Origin: Mycolicibacterium flavescens
GTDB taxonomy: Bacteria > Actinomycetota > Actinomycetes > Mycobacteriales > Mycobacteriaceae
Direction of reading: 5' to 3'
NCBI GenBank assembly: GCA_900637135.1
Contig: LR134353.1
Location: forward strand, 620,001-684,000
DNA: 64,000 nt
Shown: piece by piece, positions 8,538 through 20,569 of the stretch
Layout: every line of letters begins with the position of its first letter
Numbering within the stretch: position 1 is the first letter of the stretch
Notes under the pieces: generated by a model
Told to the model about the DNA's origin: nothing
The model's database searches: none
Seen by the model: the letters and a program-made list of their open reading frames with translations, nothing else
Translations under genes and position numbers: made by a program

Positions 8538-9623
8538 GTGACGCGACCGGTCCGTGCGGCGACGGCGGCTCTCGCGGCCGCGCTGCTGATGAGCGCCTGC
8601 GCAGCCGAAGCGCCCGAACCCCCCGCCGAGACAGCGGTCGAATCCGACGATCGCCCCGCCCGCAGCCAGGGAGTGCTGGTCGACGGTGTCGCAGACGGGC
8701 AGCCGGGGTGCTCCGCGGCGGTGGGGGTCGAGGGCGCCGTGGTCTGGGCCGGGGCCCGCGGCCTCGCGGACATCGCCACTGGCGCCGATCTGACAACTGA
8801 CACCGCGTTCGACATCGCCTCGGTCTCTAAACAGTTCACGGCGACCGCCGTCCTGCTGCTGGTGGACCGGCACCAGCTCGCGCTCGACGACACTTTGGCG
8901 ACGCACGTGGCGGGACTTCCGCCGTGGGCCGCCGGCGTCACCATCGGGCAGCTGATGCATCAGACCAGCGGGATCCCCGATTACATGGGGCTGCTCGAAG
9001 ACGCCGGTTTCACATTGACCGACCGCACCACGAACGCCGACACCCTGAGGGCGCTGGGGGCCGTGACCGAACTCGATTTCGAGCCCGGCACGGAGTTCGA
9101 GTACTCGAACTCGAACTACGTGCTGCTGGCCGAGATCGTCGAACGGACGGCGCGGCAACCGCTCTCGGCATTTCTGTCGGCGCGGATCTTCTGGCCGCTC
9201 GAGCTGGACATGGTCCTCGACCCCGCCGCTCCGGTCCCCGGCGCCGCGGTCCCTGATACGGGCGCAGACGGCGAATTCACGCCAGCGCGCACCGCATGGC
9301 TGCAGGTCGGTGACGGATCGATCCAGACCGCGCCGAGCCAGCTGGTGCGCTGGGCGGACAATTACCGCACCGGCGAAGTCGGCGGCCGGACGTTGCTCGA
9401 CGCCCAGCTCGCCGGGGCGGTCGAGACCGGAGACGGCGACCGGTACGGTGCGGGCATCTACGAGTACGCCAACGGCGCGCTCGGCCACGACGGAGCCTGG
9501 GGCGGCTTTGTCACCGACTTCCGGATCGATCGCGACCGTCGTACGTCGGTGGCGGTGAGCTGCAACAGCGACACGCAGGATCCGAGCGCTCTCGCCGACG
9601 CGCTCGCCCGGATCTGGGGCTGA
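8538..9623 (+). CDS. Serine beta-lactamase/D-Ala carboxypeptidase-like lipoprotein
   Basis: 361 residues. A lipoprotein signal runs to Cys21 (M-S-A-C lipobox). The serine-hydrolase fold carries S-V-S-K at 95-98 (S-x-x-K nucleophile motif), a Y-S-N motif roughly 100 residues later and a G-H-D-G segment near the C-terminus replacing the K-T-G box. This is the class C/PBP4*-like (pfam Beta-lactamase) arrangement, usually a DD-peptidase or esterase rather than a resistance enzyme. It should be anchored on the outer face of the membrane. It lies just upstream of purL but has a separate promoter. Confidence 0.87.
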   Translation: MTRPVRAATAALAAALLMSACAAEAPEPPAETAVESDDRPARSQGVLVDGVADGQPGCSAAVGVEGAVVWAGARGLADIATGADLTTDTAFDIASVSKQFTATAVLLLVDRHQLALDDTLATHVAGLPPWAAGVTIGQLMHQTSGIPDYMGLLEDAGFTLTDRTTNADTLRALGAVTELDFEPGTEFEYSNSNYVLLAEIVERTARQPLSAFLSARIFWPLELDMVLDPAAPVPGAAVPDTGADGEFTPARTAWLQVGDGSIQTAPSQLVRWADNYRTGEVGGRTLLDAQLAGAVETGDGDRYGAGIYEYANGALGHDGAWGGFVTDFRIDRDRRTSVAVSCNSDTQDPSALADALARIWG

Positions 9624-9656
9624 GCGCGTGTCGGGTGCCTGAGACGGCGGACAACC

Positions 9657-9662
9657 TAGAAT
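9657..9662 (+). promoter_or_regulatory. Predicted leaderless -10 box of purL
   Basis: TAGAAT ends six nucleotides before the purL GTG at 9669, so the purL operon transcript should start at the codon. Confidence 0.6.
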
Positions 9663-9668
9663 GGCCTC

Positions 9669-11983
<2,315 letters not shown>

Positions 11984-11987
<4 letters not shown>

Positions 11988-13708
11988 GTGAAACCACCCG
12001 ACACCAACACCCCATATATGTCTGGGCGTGGCGCCTGCTCCGCCTCGACTTCGTCGGAATCGCGTTCAGCGCGCTGTTCTTCTGCCTGTCGCTGACCCCC
12101 TCGCTGTTACCCCGGGACTGGCTGTTCGCGGGCCTGATCGGCGGCATCAACGCCGCCATCGGCTACGGTATCGGCGTCTTCATCGCAAAGATGTTGCGCC
12201 GCTTCGTGTTACGACGGGTCAACTGGTGGCCTCCGCCGAAGCGGGTGCTGTGGGTGGCCAAGAGTGCCACGGTTGTGCTGGCGCTCGGGGCCAGCATCCT
12301 CATGGTGATCCCCGCCGCCGCCTGGCAGCGGCAGGTGTCGGCGGTAATGGGCATGGAAGGTCCCACCACGTTCGGATATCTGCGCACGCTGGTGCTCGCG
12401 GCGTTCGTCGGCGCGGCGTGCGTGGCCACCGCCCGCGTGCTGCTCGACATCATCAAGACGATGGCCCGGTTCTTCATCCGCCGGTGGCATCTACACGACG
12501 AAGTGGCATTGTTCATCGGCACCGCGATCGTCGTGGTGCTCGCCATCATGCTGATCAACGGTGTGCTGGTTCGCGGATTCCTCGCCGGTGCCAACCGCGT
12601 GTTCCAGCCGCAGAACACCACGACCAGGGCAGGCGTCGTCCAGCCGCTCGAACCCGAGAAGTCGGGCAGCCCGGAGTCGTTCGCAGCCTGGGACACCCTG
12701 GGTTATCAGGGTCGCAACTTCGTGGCGACCGGACCGGACGCCGAGGAACTGTCCGAGCTGAACGGCACACCCGCCAAGGAGCCCATCCGCGTGTACGTCG
12801 GCCTGCAGACCGCCGACACCGACGAGCAGCGGATGGCGGTGTTGCTCAGCGAACTCGAGCGTACGGGCGCGTTCGAACGCGAGTTGCTGGTGATCGTTCC
12901 CACCACCGGCACCGGCTGGATCAATCCCGTTGCGGCGCGATCGCTGGAGATGATGTACAACGGCGACACCGCTCTGGTGGGTTCGCAGTATTCCTTCCTG
13001 CCGAGTTGGATCTCCTTCCTCGGCGACCAGCAGAAGTCGATGAAATCCGGGCGCATGATGATCGACGCCATCCATCAACGTTGGGAACAACTTCCGCGGG
13101 ACCGGCGACCCAAGCTCGTGCTCTACGGGGAGAGCCTCGGCTCGATGGCGGGCCAGGGTGCGTTCGACTGGCTGCCCGACATCTCGCGGATGGGCTTCTC
13201 GTCGGTGCTGTGGGTGGGCCCGCCGAACGCGAGCCCGCTGTGGAGCGCGATCACCGCGCGGCGTGATCCCCGAACCCCCGAAGTCGAACCTCGCTACGAC
13301 AACGGCCGCACCGTGCGCTTCTCGCAGGCCACCGATCCCGCGCAGATCGCGAAGGTGGCCGCCACGCCGTGGGAGGGTACGCGTGTGTTGTTCCTGCAGC
13401 ACCCCTCCGATCCGGTCGTGTGGTGGTCGACCGACCTTCTGTTCACCCGGCCGGACTGGTTGCGCGAACCGCCCGGCATCGACCGCACCGCATCGATGCG
13501 GTGGTATCCGATCGTCACCTTCGGACAGGTCGCCGCCGATATGACGAATGCGAGTTCGGTGCCGGGCGGCCACGGCCACAACTACGGCGACCTGGTGCTC
13601 GACGGGTGGGCCGCGGTCGCGCCGCCGCCAGGGTGGACTCCCGAGGACACCGAACGGATCCGCACCGCCCTGAGCAAGACCGAGTCCGAGGACGGGCCCG
13701 AATACTGA
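11984..13708 (+). CDS. Membrane-anchored alpha/beta hydrolase (Abhydrolase_9 family)
   Basis: 574 residues. The N-terminal third has about four hydrophobic membrane segments (residues roughly 15-185, including S-L-L-P-R-D-W). The C-terminal domain carries the nucleophile elbow G-E-S-L-G in a beta strand-turn-helix. This architecture matches the Abhydrolase_9_N plus Abhydrolase_9 pair found widely in mycobacteria. The active site should face the cell envelope; no substrate is established to my knowledge. Translation is coupled to purL (GTGA overlap) and to the next gene (TGATG). A longer open frame extends upstream inside purL but is an overprint. Confidence 0.88.
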
Positions 13709-14331
13709 TGGGAGCGGGGAGGTTTCGGGCGCTCGCCGTTGCGGTCGCGTTGGTGGGATGGAGCTTCATCGCGCCCCGGGTGCGGTTCCATCCGATGTGG
13801 AATGCCGCGTTGGGCGCAGGCGTCTACGCGCTCGCGCGTCCTCCGCTCGGGTTGCGCCCACCGGCGCTGTGGTCGGGCCTGCGCTACGGGCTGGCCGCCG
13901 CCGCGCCGATCGCGTTGGGAGTCGCCGTCGGCACCGCGATCCCGTCGGTGCGGCGCGGAATGGCCGCCCGAGAACTGCCCGACCATCCCGTGCGGTGGAT
14001 GGCGCTCGACATCCCGATCGGTACCGTCTGGCCCGAGGAGGTCGCCTACCGCGCCACGTTGGGCCACACCGCCGAGACCGCGTTCCAGCCGGCGGGCGGG
14101 CGCCTGCTGCAAGCGGCGGCGTTCGGTCTCTGGCACATCATGGACGCCCGCATCACGCGCAACCCGGTGCTGGGCACCGTGCTGTTCACCGGCGTCGCGG
14201 GCTGGTTGTTCGGGTGGTTGCACGCGCGGTCGGGCAGCGTCGTGGCGCCGATGCTGGCCCATCTGGCCGCCAACGAAGCCGCGGCATTGGCGGCGCTGGC
14301 CGTGCAGCGGCGCATAGAGTCCCGGTCATGA
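13708..14331 (+). CDS. CPBP family intramembrane glutamic endopeptidase
   Basis: 207 residues with several transmembrane helices. The abortive-infection/CAAX-protease motifs are all visible: E-E-V-A-Y-R (motif 1, E-E-x-x-x-R), F-G-L-W-H-I (motif 2) and H-L-A-A-N-E (motif 3). It corresponds to Rv0804. Such proteins are related to eukaryotic Rce1; bacterial roles include bacteriocin immunity and membrane protein processing, and the target is unknown here. The ATG shares a base with the preceding stop (TGATG) and its own stop overlaps the next gene (ATGA). Confidence 0.88.
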   Translation: MGAGRFRALAVAVALVGWSFIAPRVRFHPMWNAALGAGVYALARPPLGLRPPALWSGLRYGLAAAAPIALGVAVGTAIPSVRRGMAARELPDHPVRWMALDIPIGTVWPEEVAYRATLGHTAETAFQPAGGRLLQAAAFGLWHIMDARITRNPVLGTVLFTGVAGWLFGWLHARSGSVVAPMLAHLAANEAAALAALAVQRRIESRS

Positions 14332-15119
14332 GCACAGCAGGGCGAGCCCGTTCGCGCACCTTCGTCGTGACCGGTGCGGCATCGGGTATCGGCCTGGCTA
14401 CCGCGAGGCGCCTGCTCGCCGAGGGCGGCACCGTGATCGGCGCGGACGTGGTCGAGCCACGCGAGAACCCGGGCGACGGTTTCGAGTTCGTCAGCGCCGA
14501 CGTCACCGACGAGACCGCGGTCGCCTCCGTCTTCGCCGCGGTGCGTGGTCGCCTCGACGGTGTCGTGCACGCCGCGGGGGTGGCCGGCGGCGGGCCGGTA
14601 CACCTGCTCGAGCGCGCAGAGTGGGACCGCGTCATCGCGGTCAACCTCACCGGGACGTTCCTGGTGGTCAAGGCCGCCCTGGCGAAGATGATCCAACAAC
14701 CGCGGGCAGACGGTGAGCGCGGGGCGATCGTCACGCTGGCCAGCGTCGAAGGGCTCGAGGGCACGGCAGGCGGCAGCAGCTACAACGCCGCCAAAGGGGG
14801 TGTCGTGATCCTGACCAAGAACATCGCAGTCGACTACGGCCCCAGCGGTATCCGCGCCAACGCCATCTGCCCCGGTTTCATCGACACCCCGATGCTGGAA
14901 AGCGTGATGGGACTGGAGGGTATGGAGGGCCCGCTGCAGTCCATCACCGAAGAACATGCTTTGCAGAGGCGCGGCAGGCCGGACGAGATCGCGTCGGTCG
15001 CAGCGTTTCTCGTCTCACCCGATGCGTCGTTCGTCACCGGTCAGGCGATCGCGGTCGACGGCGGTTACACCGCCGGGCGCGACCACGGCGTGGTGAAACT
15101 GTTCGGCTTCCCCGACTGA
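14328..15119 (+). CDS. Short-chain dehydrogenase/reductase
   Basis: 263 residues. The cofactor motif T-G-A-A-S-G-I-G is at 15-22, an H-A-A-G-V-A-G segment stands in the N-N-A-G position, and the catalytic Y-N-A-A-K lies near residue 150 after a conserved serine. It is a classical SDR that oxidises or reduces an alcohol/ketone with NAD(P)(H). It is the last gene of the purL operon, starting inside the stop of the CPBP gene (ATGA). The physiological substrate is not evident. Confidence 0.9.
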   Translation: MSTAGRARSRTFVVTGAASGIGLATARRLLAEGGTVIGADVVEPRENPGDGFEFVSADVTDETAVASVFAAVRGRLDGVVHAAGVAGGGPVHLLERAEWDRVIAVNLTGTFLVVKAALAKMIQQPRADGERGAIVTLASVEGLEGTAGGSSYNAAKGGVVILTKNIAVDYGPSGIRANAICPGFIDTPMLESVMGLEGMEGPLQSITEEHALQRRGRPDEIASVAAFLVSPDASFVTGQAIAVDGGYTAGRDHGVVKLFGFPD

Positions 15120-15124
15120 GGCTC

Positions 15125-16333
15125 TCAGGGATTGATGGTCAGCTCGCCGATCTGGCGGCCCCACACGTACTCGATGAACATCGGCTGGCCGAGTTCGAGG
15201 TGGTTGTACGGGGCGATGCTGGCACCGGTGTCCATCACCAGGTACGGCGTCGGATACAGGTCACGGGTGATGTCCTGCCAGCAGCCCGGCCGGCCTTCCG
15301 GCCCGCCCCTCGCGTTGACCCGCGGCAGGTTGTCCGGGTAGATGTACGGGTTGCCTGCGCCGGCCAGGATGCCGCCACCGCCTGTCAGCGAATACCCGTT
15401 GCCGCCCAACGTCTTCGCCACTCGGGGCTGCACTTCGGCGTACTTGCGGATGGTGCACACGATCGCGGGGCTGTGGTGGTCGAACAGCTGTGCCGTCGGC
15501 ACCAGGTCTGCGGCGCCGCGCACGAGATAGGGGCCGCCGCGTTCGATGGTGTCGGCCGCGACGTCGGCGAAACCGAGTGCTGCCATCAGGGCGGTGTCGA
15601 TGTCGGTGCGGTGCTCGTTGAACGTGCGGGCGGAGGCCGCGGCGTTCCGCAATCCGTCCCACAGGTCCGCCGACGCGTCGGCGTAGACCTCGGCGAGATC
15701 GGCCAGCAGGCGAGTGTCGGTGCGGATGGCCGGCATCCGTGCGTTGAGGTCGTCAAGGATCCGGTCGCCGTTCACCAGCGAGTCGCCGAAACCGCTGCCG
15801 CCCAGCCCGCTCAGCGCTTCGGCCGTCGCCGCCAACGTCTGGTTCAGCTTGATCGGGTCGACCTTCTCGGCGAGCGCGATGACCGTCTCGAAAACGGTGT
15901 TGAACTCGGTCGTCACTGCGGATGCCTCGATCACAGCCCCGGCCGAGATATGTTGTGCCGAGGCGTCGTCCGGAGACTCCAGCGAGACGTACTTGTTGCC
16001 GAATACGGTGGTGGCCCGAATCTCGGCCGTCACGTTTGCCGGAATGCGTTCCAGATAGCGCGGATTGACGTTCAACGACAACTCCGCCGGCTTCCCTGCG
16101 GCATTGTGGACATGGGAGATTGCGCTGACCCGGCCGATTTCGACTCCGTTGTAGGTCACTTTGGCTCCCCGTTCGACCACCAGACCCGCGCGCGGCGACA
16201 GCACGGTCAGCTGCGCCTTGCGGCTCAGGTCGCCGCGGAACTGGAGGTAGAGCAGGCTCGCCGCAACGGTCGCGACGATCAACAGCACCGCACCGGCCAC
16301 CTTGTACGGCGGCTTGTGACGGTCGACAAACAC
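15125..16333 (-). CDS. Solitary Mce (MlaD-domain) protein
   Basis: 402 residues: an N-terminal transmembrane helix (about 10-30, A-V-L-L-I-V-A-T-V-A-A-S), then an MlaD/Mce domain with the S-P-R-A-G-L-V-V-E-R-G-A-K-V-x-Y-x-G-V-x-I-G-R-V pattern, and a long helical mammalian-cell-entry region. Mce proteins form hexameric tubes in the envelope that carry lipids to YrbE/Mkl transporters. They normally occur as six-gene sets behind two yrbE genes; this one stands alone, with none of those partners in the window. Start is GTG, only 16 bases from the divergent sterol-carrier gene. Confidence 0.88.
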   Translation of the reverse strand: MFVDRHKPPYKVAGAVLLIVATVAASLLYLQFRGDLSRKAQLTVLSPRAGLVVERGAKVTYNGVEIGRVSAISHVHNAAGKPAELSLNVNPRYLERIPANVTAEIRATTVFGNKYVSLESPDDASAQHISAGAVIEASAVTTEFNTVFETVIALAEKVDPIKLNQTLAATAEALSGLGGSGFGDSLVNGDRILDDLNARMPAIRTDTRLLADLAEVYADASADLWDGLRNAAASARTFNEHRTDIDTALMAALGFADVAADTIERGGPYLVRGAADLVPTAQLFDHHSPAIVCTIRKYAEVQPRVAKTLGGNGYSLTGGGGILAGAGNPYIYPDNLPRVNARGGPEGRPGCWQDITRDLYPTPYLVMDTGASIAPYNHLELGQPMFIEYVWGRQIGELTINP

Positions 16334-16349
16334 TTTGAGACAGTAGGTT

Positions 16350-16736
16350 ATGGCCGCCCGTCACACAGCCGATCCGGCGAAGACCCGCGCCGCGGTGGAA
16401 GCGCTCGCCGACTGGCTGCGCGATGACTCGCAGGCGGCACCGTCGCGCACCCAACTCGGCGAGGCGGTCCGGTTGACGGCGCGCACGCTCGCGGCGTCGG
16501 CGCCGGGTTCCAGCGTCGAGGTTCGCGTGCCGCCGTTCGTCGCGGTGCAGTGCATCGAAGGCCCGGCGCACCGGCGCGGTAACCCGCCCAACGTGGTCGA
16601 AACCGATCCGCGGACGTGGCTGCTTTTGGCGACCGGCCTGGCCACCATGGCCGACGCCGCAGCAGACGGCACGCTGGTCATGTCGGGCTCACGCGCCGCT
16701 GAGATCGCCGACTGGCTACCGATACTGCGACTCTGA
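16350..16736 (+). CDS. Sterol-carrier family protein
   Basis: 128 residues corresponding to Rv0807, conserved just before purF in mycobacteria. A helical N-terminal part (residues 1-50) precedes a beta-rich segment V-E-V-R-V-P-P-F-V-A-V-Q-C and a second helix with T-W-L-L-L-A-T-G. The C-terminus resembles an SCP2-like small sterol-carrier domain. Ligand and role are unknown. It ends before the decayed minus-strand gene that separates it from purF. Confidence 0.7.
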   Translation: MAARHTADPAKTRAAVEALADWLRDDSQAAPSRTQLGEAVRLTARTLAASAPGSSVEVRVPPFVAVQCIEGPAHRRGNPPNVVETDPRTWLLLATGLATMADAAADGTLVMSGSRAAEIADWLPILRL

Positions 16737-16746
16737 CCGGCGACGG

Positions 16747-17275
16747 TCACCGGAAGTACGGATAGTCCTGAACTCAGTTGAAGCCGCGGGTGCGCAGCGG
16801 AAAGCTGTTGTGGTCCATTCGCCGCAACGACATGGCGACCGGCCTGCCGTCGGAGGTGCCCGTGAAGACGCAGCTGGTCCGGGGTGAGCCGCTCGACCGT
16901 TAGGGTGGCGGTGCCGGACACTTCGAGCGTGCCCGCCGTGTCGTCGAAAAGCGCAGGCGCCGAGACTAACTCGCCGTTCATGCGTTGATACGTCACCAGC
17001 TCGGGTTGGTCGAAGACCACACGCTGCCAACGTTGCTCGTCGGTGGTCATCGGTGGGTGCAAGGCGCCGTCGAGGTGAAATTCGGTGACCGACCAGATGC
17101 CGTATGCGTCGTGCTTGGCGCGTCCGCCGCCGTACGACTGCCAGCCCTGCCAGTTCAGCGCCACGCATCCGATCGGTACCCAGCCCCCAGCAGGGCCTGC
17201 ACCACTGCCGCGATGCGGGTGCGCAGTTGCCACCACGGGCGCGCGGCATCGTCGCTCTCCTGGGTAGTCACGCAT
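16747..17275 (-). pseudogene. Decayed C-terminal part of a DoxX-family membrane protein
   Basis: No intact frame, but coherent pieces are visible on the minus strand. About 17168 down to 16870 encodes W-Q-G-W-Q-S-Y followed by Y-G-I-W-S-V-T-E-F and W-Q-R-V-V-F-D. After one extra base near 16870 the frame resumes as V-F-T-G-T-S-D-G-R-P and M-D-H-N-S-F-P-L. A TGA at 16774-16776 then stands where the pattern suggests Trp, followed by a short tail to a second stop at 16747. This resembles the soluble C-terminal domain of DoxX-like membrane proteins; the membrane part is missing or scrambled upstream of 17170. Identification is moderate; the lesions are seen directly. Confidence 0.55.
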
Positions 17276-17442
17276 TCGAGAACTGCCACGTCGGTCGTGG
17301 ACACGGTCGCACCAATTGTCGGCCCGGATGTTCAGGGGGTCGCGATAGGCGTGGGGTGCGGCCGTGAAAGTGACTATCGACGGCCGTTCTGAACGTGTCC
17401 CACGACACGCCCCGCAGGTGCGAAGCTGTTCAGGAATGCCCG

Positions 17443-17448
17443 TAGACT
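17443..17448 (+). promoter_or_regulatory. Candidate -10 box of purF
   Basis: TAGACT (TANNNT) lies about 40 nt before the preferred purF GTG at 17487. If used, it rules out an upstream start such as ATG 17436. GGAG about 10 nt before GTG 17487 would be the ribosome-binding site. Confidence 0.4.
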
Positions 17449-17486
17449 CGTGGCATCAGCCACCCTCCCCTCGGAGCAGCCCTATC

Positions 17487-19016
17487 GTGACCGGCGAGCA
17501 GACGGATACGGATAACGAACCCCGCGAAGAGTGCGGCGTATTCGGCGTCTGGGCGCCGGGTGAAGAGGTCGCCAAGCTCACGTACTACGGCTTGTACGCC
17601 CTGCAACACCGCGGGCAGGAGGCGGCGGGCATCGCCGTCGCCGACGGCTCTCAGGTGCTGGTCTTCAAGGATCTGGGCCTGGTGAGCCAGGTGTTCGACG
17701 AGCAGACGCTGGCCGCGATGGAAGGTCACGTCGCGATCGGGCACTGTCGCTATTCGACCACCGGGTCGACCACGTGGGAGAACGCCCAGCCGGTATTCCG
17801 CAACACCTCGGCCGGTACCGGCGTGGCCCTGGGACACAACGGCAACCTCGTGAACGCCGCCGAGTTGGCGGCCCGGGCCCGTGAGGCCGGGCTGCTCGAC
17901 ACCAGGGGCGCTCCGGTGGCGACCACCGACTCCGACATCCTCGGCGCCCTGCTGGCCCACGGTGCGGCCGATTCGACGCTCGAGCAGGCCGCCCTCGAAC
18001 TGCTGCCCACGGTGCGCGGCGCGTTCTGTCTGACGTGGATGGACGAAAACACCCTGTATGCGGCCCGCGACCCGTACGGAGTGCGGCCGCTGGCGCTGGG
18101 GCGGTTGGACCGCGGCTGGGTCGTCGCCTCGGAGACCGCGGCGCTCGATATCGTCGGCGCGTCCTTCGTTCGCGACATCGAACCGGGCGAGCTGCTGGCG
18201 ATCGACGCCGACGGGGTGCGATCCACCCGCTTCGCCAGCCCCGAGCCCAAGGGCTGCGTCTTCGAATACGTCTATCTCGCGCGGCCCGACAGCACGCTGG
18301 CCGGGCGATCGGTGCACGCGACGCGCGTCGACATCGGGCGCCGGCTGGCCAGGGAGATGCCGGTCGAGGCCGACCTGGTGATCGGCGTGCCGGAGTCGGG
18401 CACACCCGCCGCGGTGGGCTACGCGCAGGAGTCCGGAATCCCGTACGGCCAGGGCCTGATGAAGAACGCCTATGTCGGGCGCACCTTCATCCAGCCGTCC
18501 CAGACCATCCGCCAACTGGGCATCCGGCTCAAGCTCAACCCGCTCAAGGAAGTGATCCGCGGGCGGCGCCTGATCGTCGTCGACGATTCGATCGTCCGCG
18601 GCAACACCCAGCGCGCCCTGATCCGGATGCTGCGGGAGGCGGGGGCGGTCGAGGTGCACGTGCGCATCGCATCCCCGCCCGTGAAGTGGCCGTGCTTCTA
18701 CGGCATCGACTTCGCCACCCCGGCCGAGCTGATCGCCAACGCCGTCGACGACGAGAACGAGATGCTCGAGGCGGTGCGCCACGCGATCGGCGCCGACACA
18801 CTCGGCTACATCTCCAAGCAGGGCATGATCGCGGCCACCGAGCAGCCTGCATCGCGGTTGTGCAGCGCATGCTTCGACGGCAAGTACCCGATCGAGTTGC
18901 CGGGCGAATCGGCGTTGGGCAAGAACGTGATCGAACACATGCTCTCGACCGCCGCCAAGAGCGGTATCCCGCTGCAGTCCGGCAACGACAACGTCTCGGC
19001 GCTTCGTCGTCCGTAG
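17487..19016 (+). CDS. purF: Amidophosphoribosyltransferase PurF
   Basis: 509 residues from GTG 17487. It catalyses the committed step of purine synthesis, PRPP plus glutamine to phosphoribosylamine. After a short propeptide the E-E-C-G-V-F-G segment presents Cys16 as the N-terminal nucleophile of the Ntn glutaminase domain. The phosphoribosyltransferase domain carries the PRPP loop V-V-D-D-S-I-V-R-G-N-T. Cysteines typical of the Fe-S form of PurF occur in the C-terminal half (C-F-Y and C-S-A-C). An ATG at 17436 is in frame but AGGA abuts it and a -10-like hexamer follows it. Confidence 0.95.
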   Translation: MTGEQTDTDNEPREECGVFGVWAPGEEVAKLTYYGLYALQHRGQEAAGIAVADGSQVLVFKDLGLVSQVFDEQTLAAMEGHVAIGHCRYSTTGSTTWENAQPVFRNTSAGTGVALGHNGNLVNAAELAARAREAGLLDTRGAPVATTDSDILGALLAHGAADSTLEQAALELLPTVRGAFCLTWMDENTLYAARDPYGVRPLALGRLDRGWVVASETAALDIVGASFVRDIEPGELLAIDADGVRSTRFASPEPKGCVFEYVYLARPDSTLAGRSVHATRVDIGRRLAREMPVEADLVIGVPESGTPAAVGYAQESGIPYGQGLMKNAYVGRTFIQPSQTIRQLGIRLKLNPLKEVIRGRRLIVVDDSIVRGNTQRALIRMLREAGAVEVHVRIASPPVKWPCFYGIDFATPAELIANAVDDENEMLEAVRHAIGADTLGYISKQGMIAATEQPASRLCSACFDGKYPIELPGESALGKNVIEHMLSTAAKSGIPLQSGNDNVSALRRP

Positions 19017-19035
19017 CTGCAACCGACGCCCGTGA

Positions 19036-19992
19036 CTACGTCCCCACGTGCGCCCAGTGCGGGTCGGTCGGTAACGGTCCCCTCTTCAGGGCTTTGGCCA
19101 CCGCCTCCCGGTAACCGGTGAGACCGCCGTCAGGCGGCGCGATGACGGCGTCGATGTCGTGGTCGGCCATCACCGCGTCACACTCCAGCGACTCCACCAG
19201 CGGCCGCGCCAGCCCGCCGGGGAGCGGGGTCACCAACCCGATCCACCAGCTCGCGATTGTCGGTGTGAGCCAAGGCAATACGACCATCATGCGGCGTCGG
19301 CGTCCCGCAACCTCGGCGTACACCTGCATCGCCTCGCCGTACTCGAAGACGTCCGGCCCGCCAATGTCCCACGTGCGCGACGTGGGTACCGGCGCCGTGG
19401 CGGCCTCCGCCAGATAGTGCAATGCATCGTCGATCGCGATGGGCTGGATCTTGTTGTGCACCCACTTCGGCGTGGTCATCAGCGGCAGCCGGTTGGTCAG
19501 GTGGCGGATCATCTCGAACGACGCCGAACCCGCACCGATCACGATGCCGGCCTGCAAGACCACGGTCTCGATCCCGGACTCGAGCAGGATCTCGCCGACG
19601 TCGGTCCGGGACTGAAGGTGCGGGGAGAGGTCGGCTCCCGAGGGGTGCAGTCCGCTCAGGTACACCAGTCGCTTGACGCCCACATCGCGGGCGGCGGCAA
19701 CGACGTTGCGGGCCGAGCGGGCCTCCTCGTCGACGAAATTGGACGAGCTGCCCATCGAATGCACCAGGTAGTAGACGACGTCGCTGCCGGCGAACGCTTC
19801 TCGCAGCGAGTCGGCGTCCCCGAGGTCGCCGCGTGCCACCTCGACCCGGTCGCGCCACGGCACAGCGTCGAGTTTGTCGGGGTTGCGCGCCAGCGCACGT
19901 ACCGTGTGGCCGCGGTCGAGCAACGCGGGCACCAACCGGCCACCGATGTAGCCGGTCGCTCCGGTCACCAAGCAACGGATCTCGTCAGTCAC
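19036..19992 (-). CDS. NAD(P)-binding epimerase-like protein (atypical SDR)
   Basis: 318 residues from GTG 19992. The N-terminal Rossmann motif T-G-A-T-G-Y-I-G is at 10-17, followed by R-A-L-A-R-N-P, favouring NADP. The Y-x-x-x-K catalytic pair of classical SDRs is not obvious; V-Y-L-S-G-L-H-P occupies the usual serine strand, so it resembles the NmrA/YwnB-like atypical SDRs that may be sensors. A further in-frame ATG at 20052 would overlap the upstream cupin gene by 35 bases and is less likely. It converges on purF. Confidence 0.82.
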   Translation of the reverse strand: MTDEIRCLVTGATGYIGGRLVPALLDRGHTVRALARNPDKLDAVPWRDRVEVARGDLGDADSLREAFAGSDVVYYLVHSMGSSSNFVDEEARSARNVVAAARDVGVKRLVYLSGLHPSGADLSPHLQSRTDVGEILLESGIETVVLQAGIVIGAGSASFEMIRHLTNRLPLMTTPKWVHNKIQPIAIDDALHYLAEAATAPVPTSRTWDIGGPDVFEYGEAMQVYAEVAGRRRRMMVVLPWLTPTIASWWIGLVTPLPGGLARPLVESLECDAVMADHDIDAVIAPPDGGLTGYREAVAKALKRGPLPTDPHWAHVGT

Positions 19993-20017
19993 CCCGCCGG
20001 GATCGCCGGTTTGGGCG

Positions 20018-20461
20018 TCAGGCAAACCCGCAACCGGGATCGGGCATGTCAACCGACAGCGGTGTGCCAGTGGGCTTGATGTAGAGCACCCACATCACCA
20101 GCGGCGCCGGGCCCAGGTTGCGGCCGATGTGCACGTTGCCAGGACCGGTGGCCTCGGTGATCGGTGCGCCCGGCGGATAGACGCCGTCGGGCGCGCAGTT
20201 GGCCGCGGCGTCATGGGTGAGCGTGCCCTCGCGGATCACCCCGTACACCCGGCCGTCGTGATAGTGCCAGCCGGTGCTGCCGCCGGGCGCGATGGTGATC
20301 TCGCGGGTGACGTAGTCGATTCCGTCGACCGTGGCCTCCGAGAGCGTCCTTGCTTGCACGCCGGACGACGGCGTCGCGGCCGCTTCGGCCTGGCCGAACA
20401 ACGCGATGGCGACCGTCACCGACGCGCACAGGGCAGAGGCGGACCAGCGAACTGTTGTCAT
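20018..20461 (-). CDS. Exported cupin-domain protein
   Basis: 147 residues with an N-terminal signal peptide ending near A-E-A-A-A (about residue 28). The mature part has a single cupin barrel; the G-W-H-Y-H-D-G-R-V-Y segment is the first metal-binding cupin motif with two histidines. Secreted cupins of this kind are often metal-binding proteins or oxygenases of unknown substrate. It lies 25 bases upstream of the NAD-binding protein gene on the same strand and is divergent from purM, so the two may share a transcript. Confidence 0.8.
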   Translation of the reverse strand: MTTVRWSASALCASVTVAIALFGQAEAAATPSSGVQARTLSEATVDGIDYVTREITIAPGGSTGWHYHDGRVYGVIREGTLTHDAAANCAPDGVYPPGAPITEATGPGNVHIGRNLGPAPLVMWVLYIKPTGTPLSVDMPDPGCGFA

Positions 20462-20555
20462 GAGCGGTCAGATTGGCACACCGTGGGCAACCGCGCGACA
20501 TCTCGGCCGGAGTGGGGACCGCCGTAGGCGGTTACCGCGGCGCGGCGAACACCGG

Positions 20556-20561
20556 TAGCCT
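20556..20561 (+). promoter_or_regulatory. Predicted -10 box of purM
   Basis: TAGCCT ends eight nucleotides before the purM ATG at 20570, giving a leaderless or one-base-leader transcript. Confidence 0.5.
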
Positions 20562-20569
20562 TTACCGCG

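Noticed and set aside
13758..14327. Upstream extension of the SDR at 14328
   Set aside because: It is out of frame with and antisense-like to the CPBP coding sequence; the ATGA overlap gives a better start.
17364..17486. Longer PurF N-terminus from 17364 or 17436
   Set aside because: A -10-like hexamer at 17443 and GGAG before GTG 17487 favour the shorter start, and Cys16 is then near the N-terminus.
19993..20052. ATG 20052 as start of the NAD-binding protein
   Set aside because: It would overlap the cupin gene by 35 bases and adds residues with no family match.
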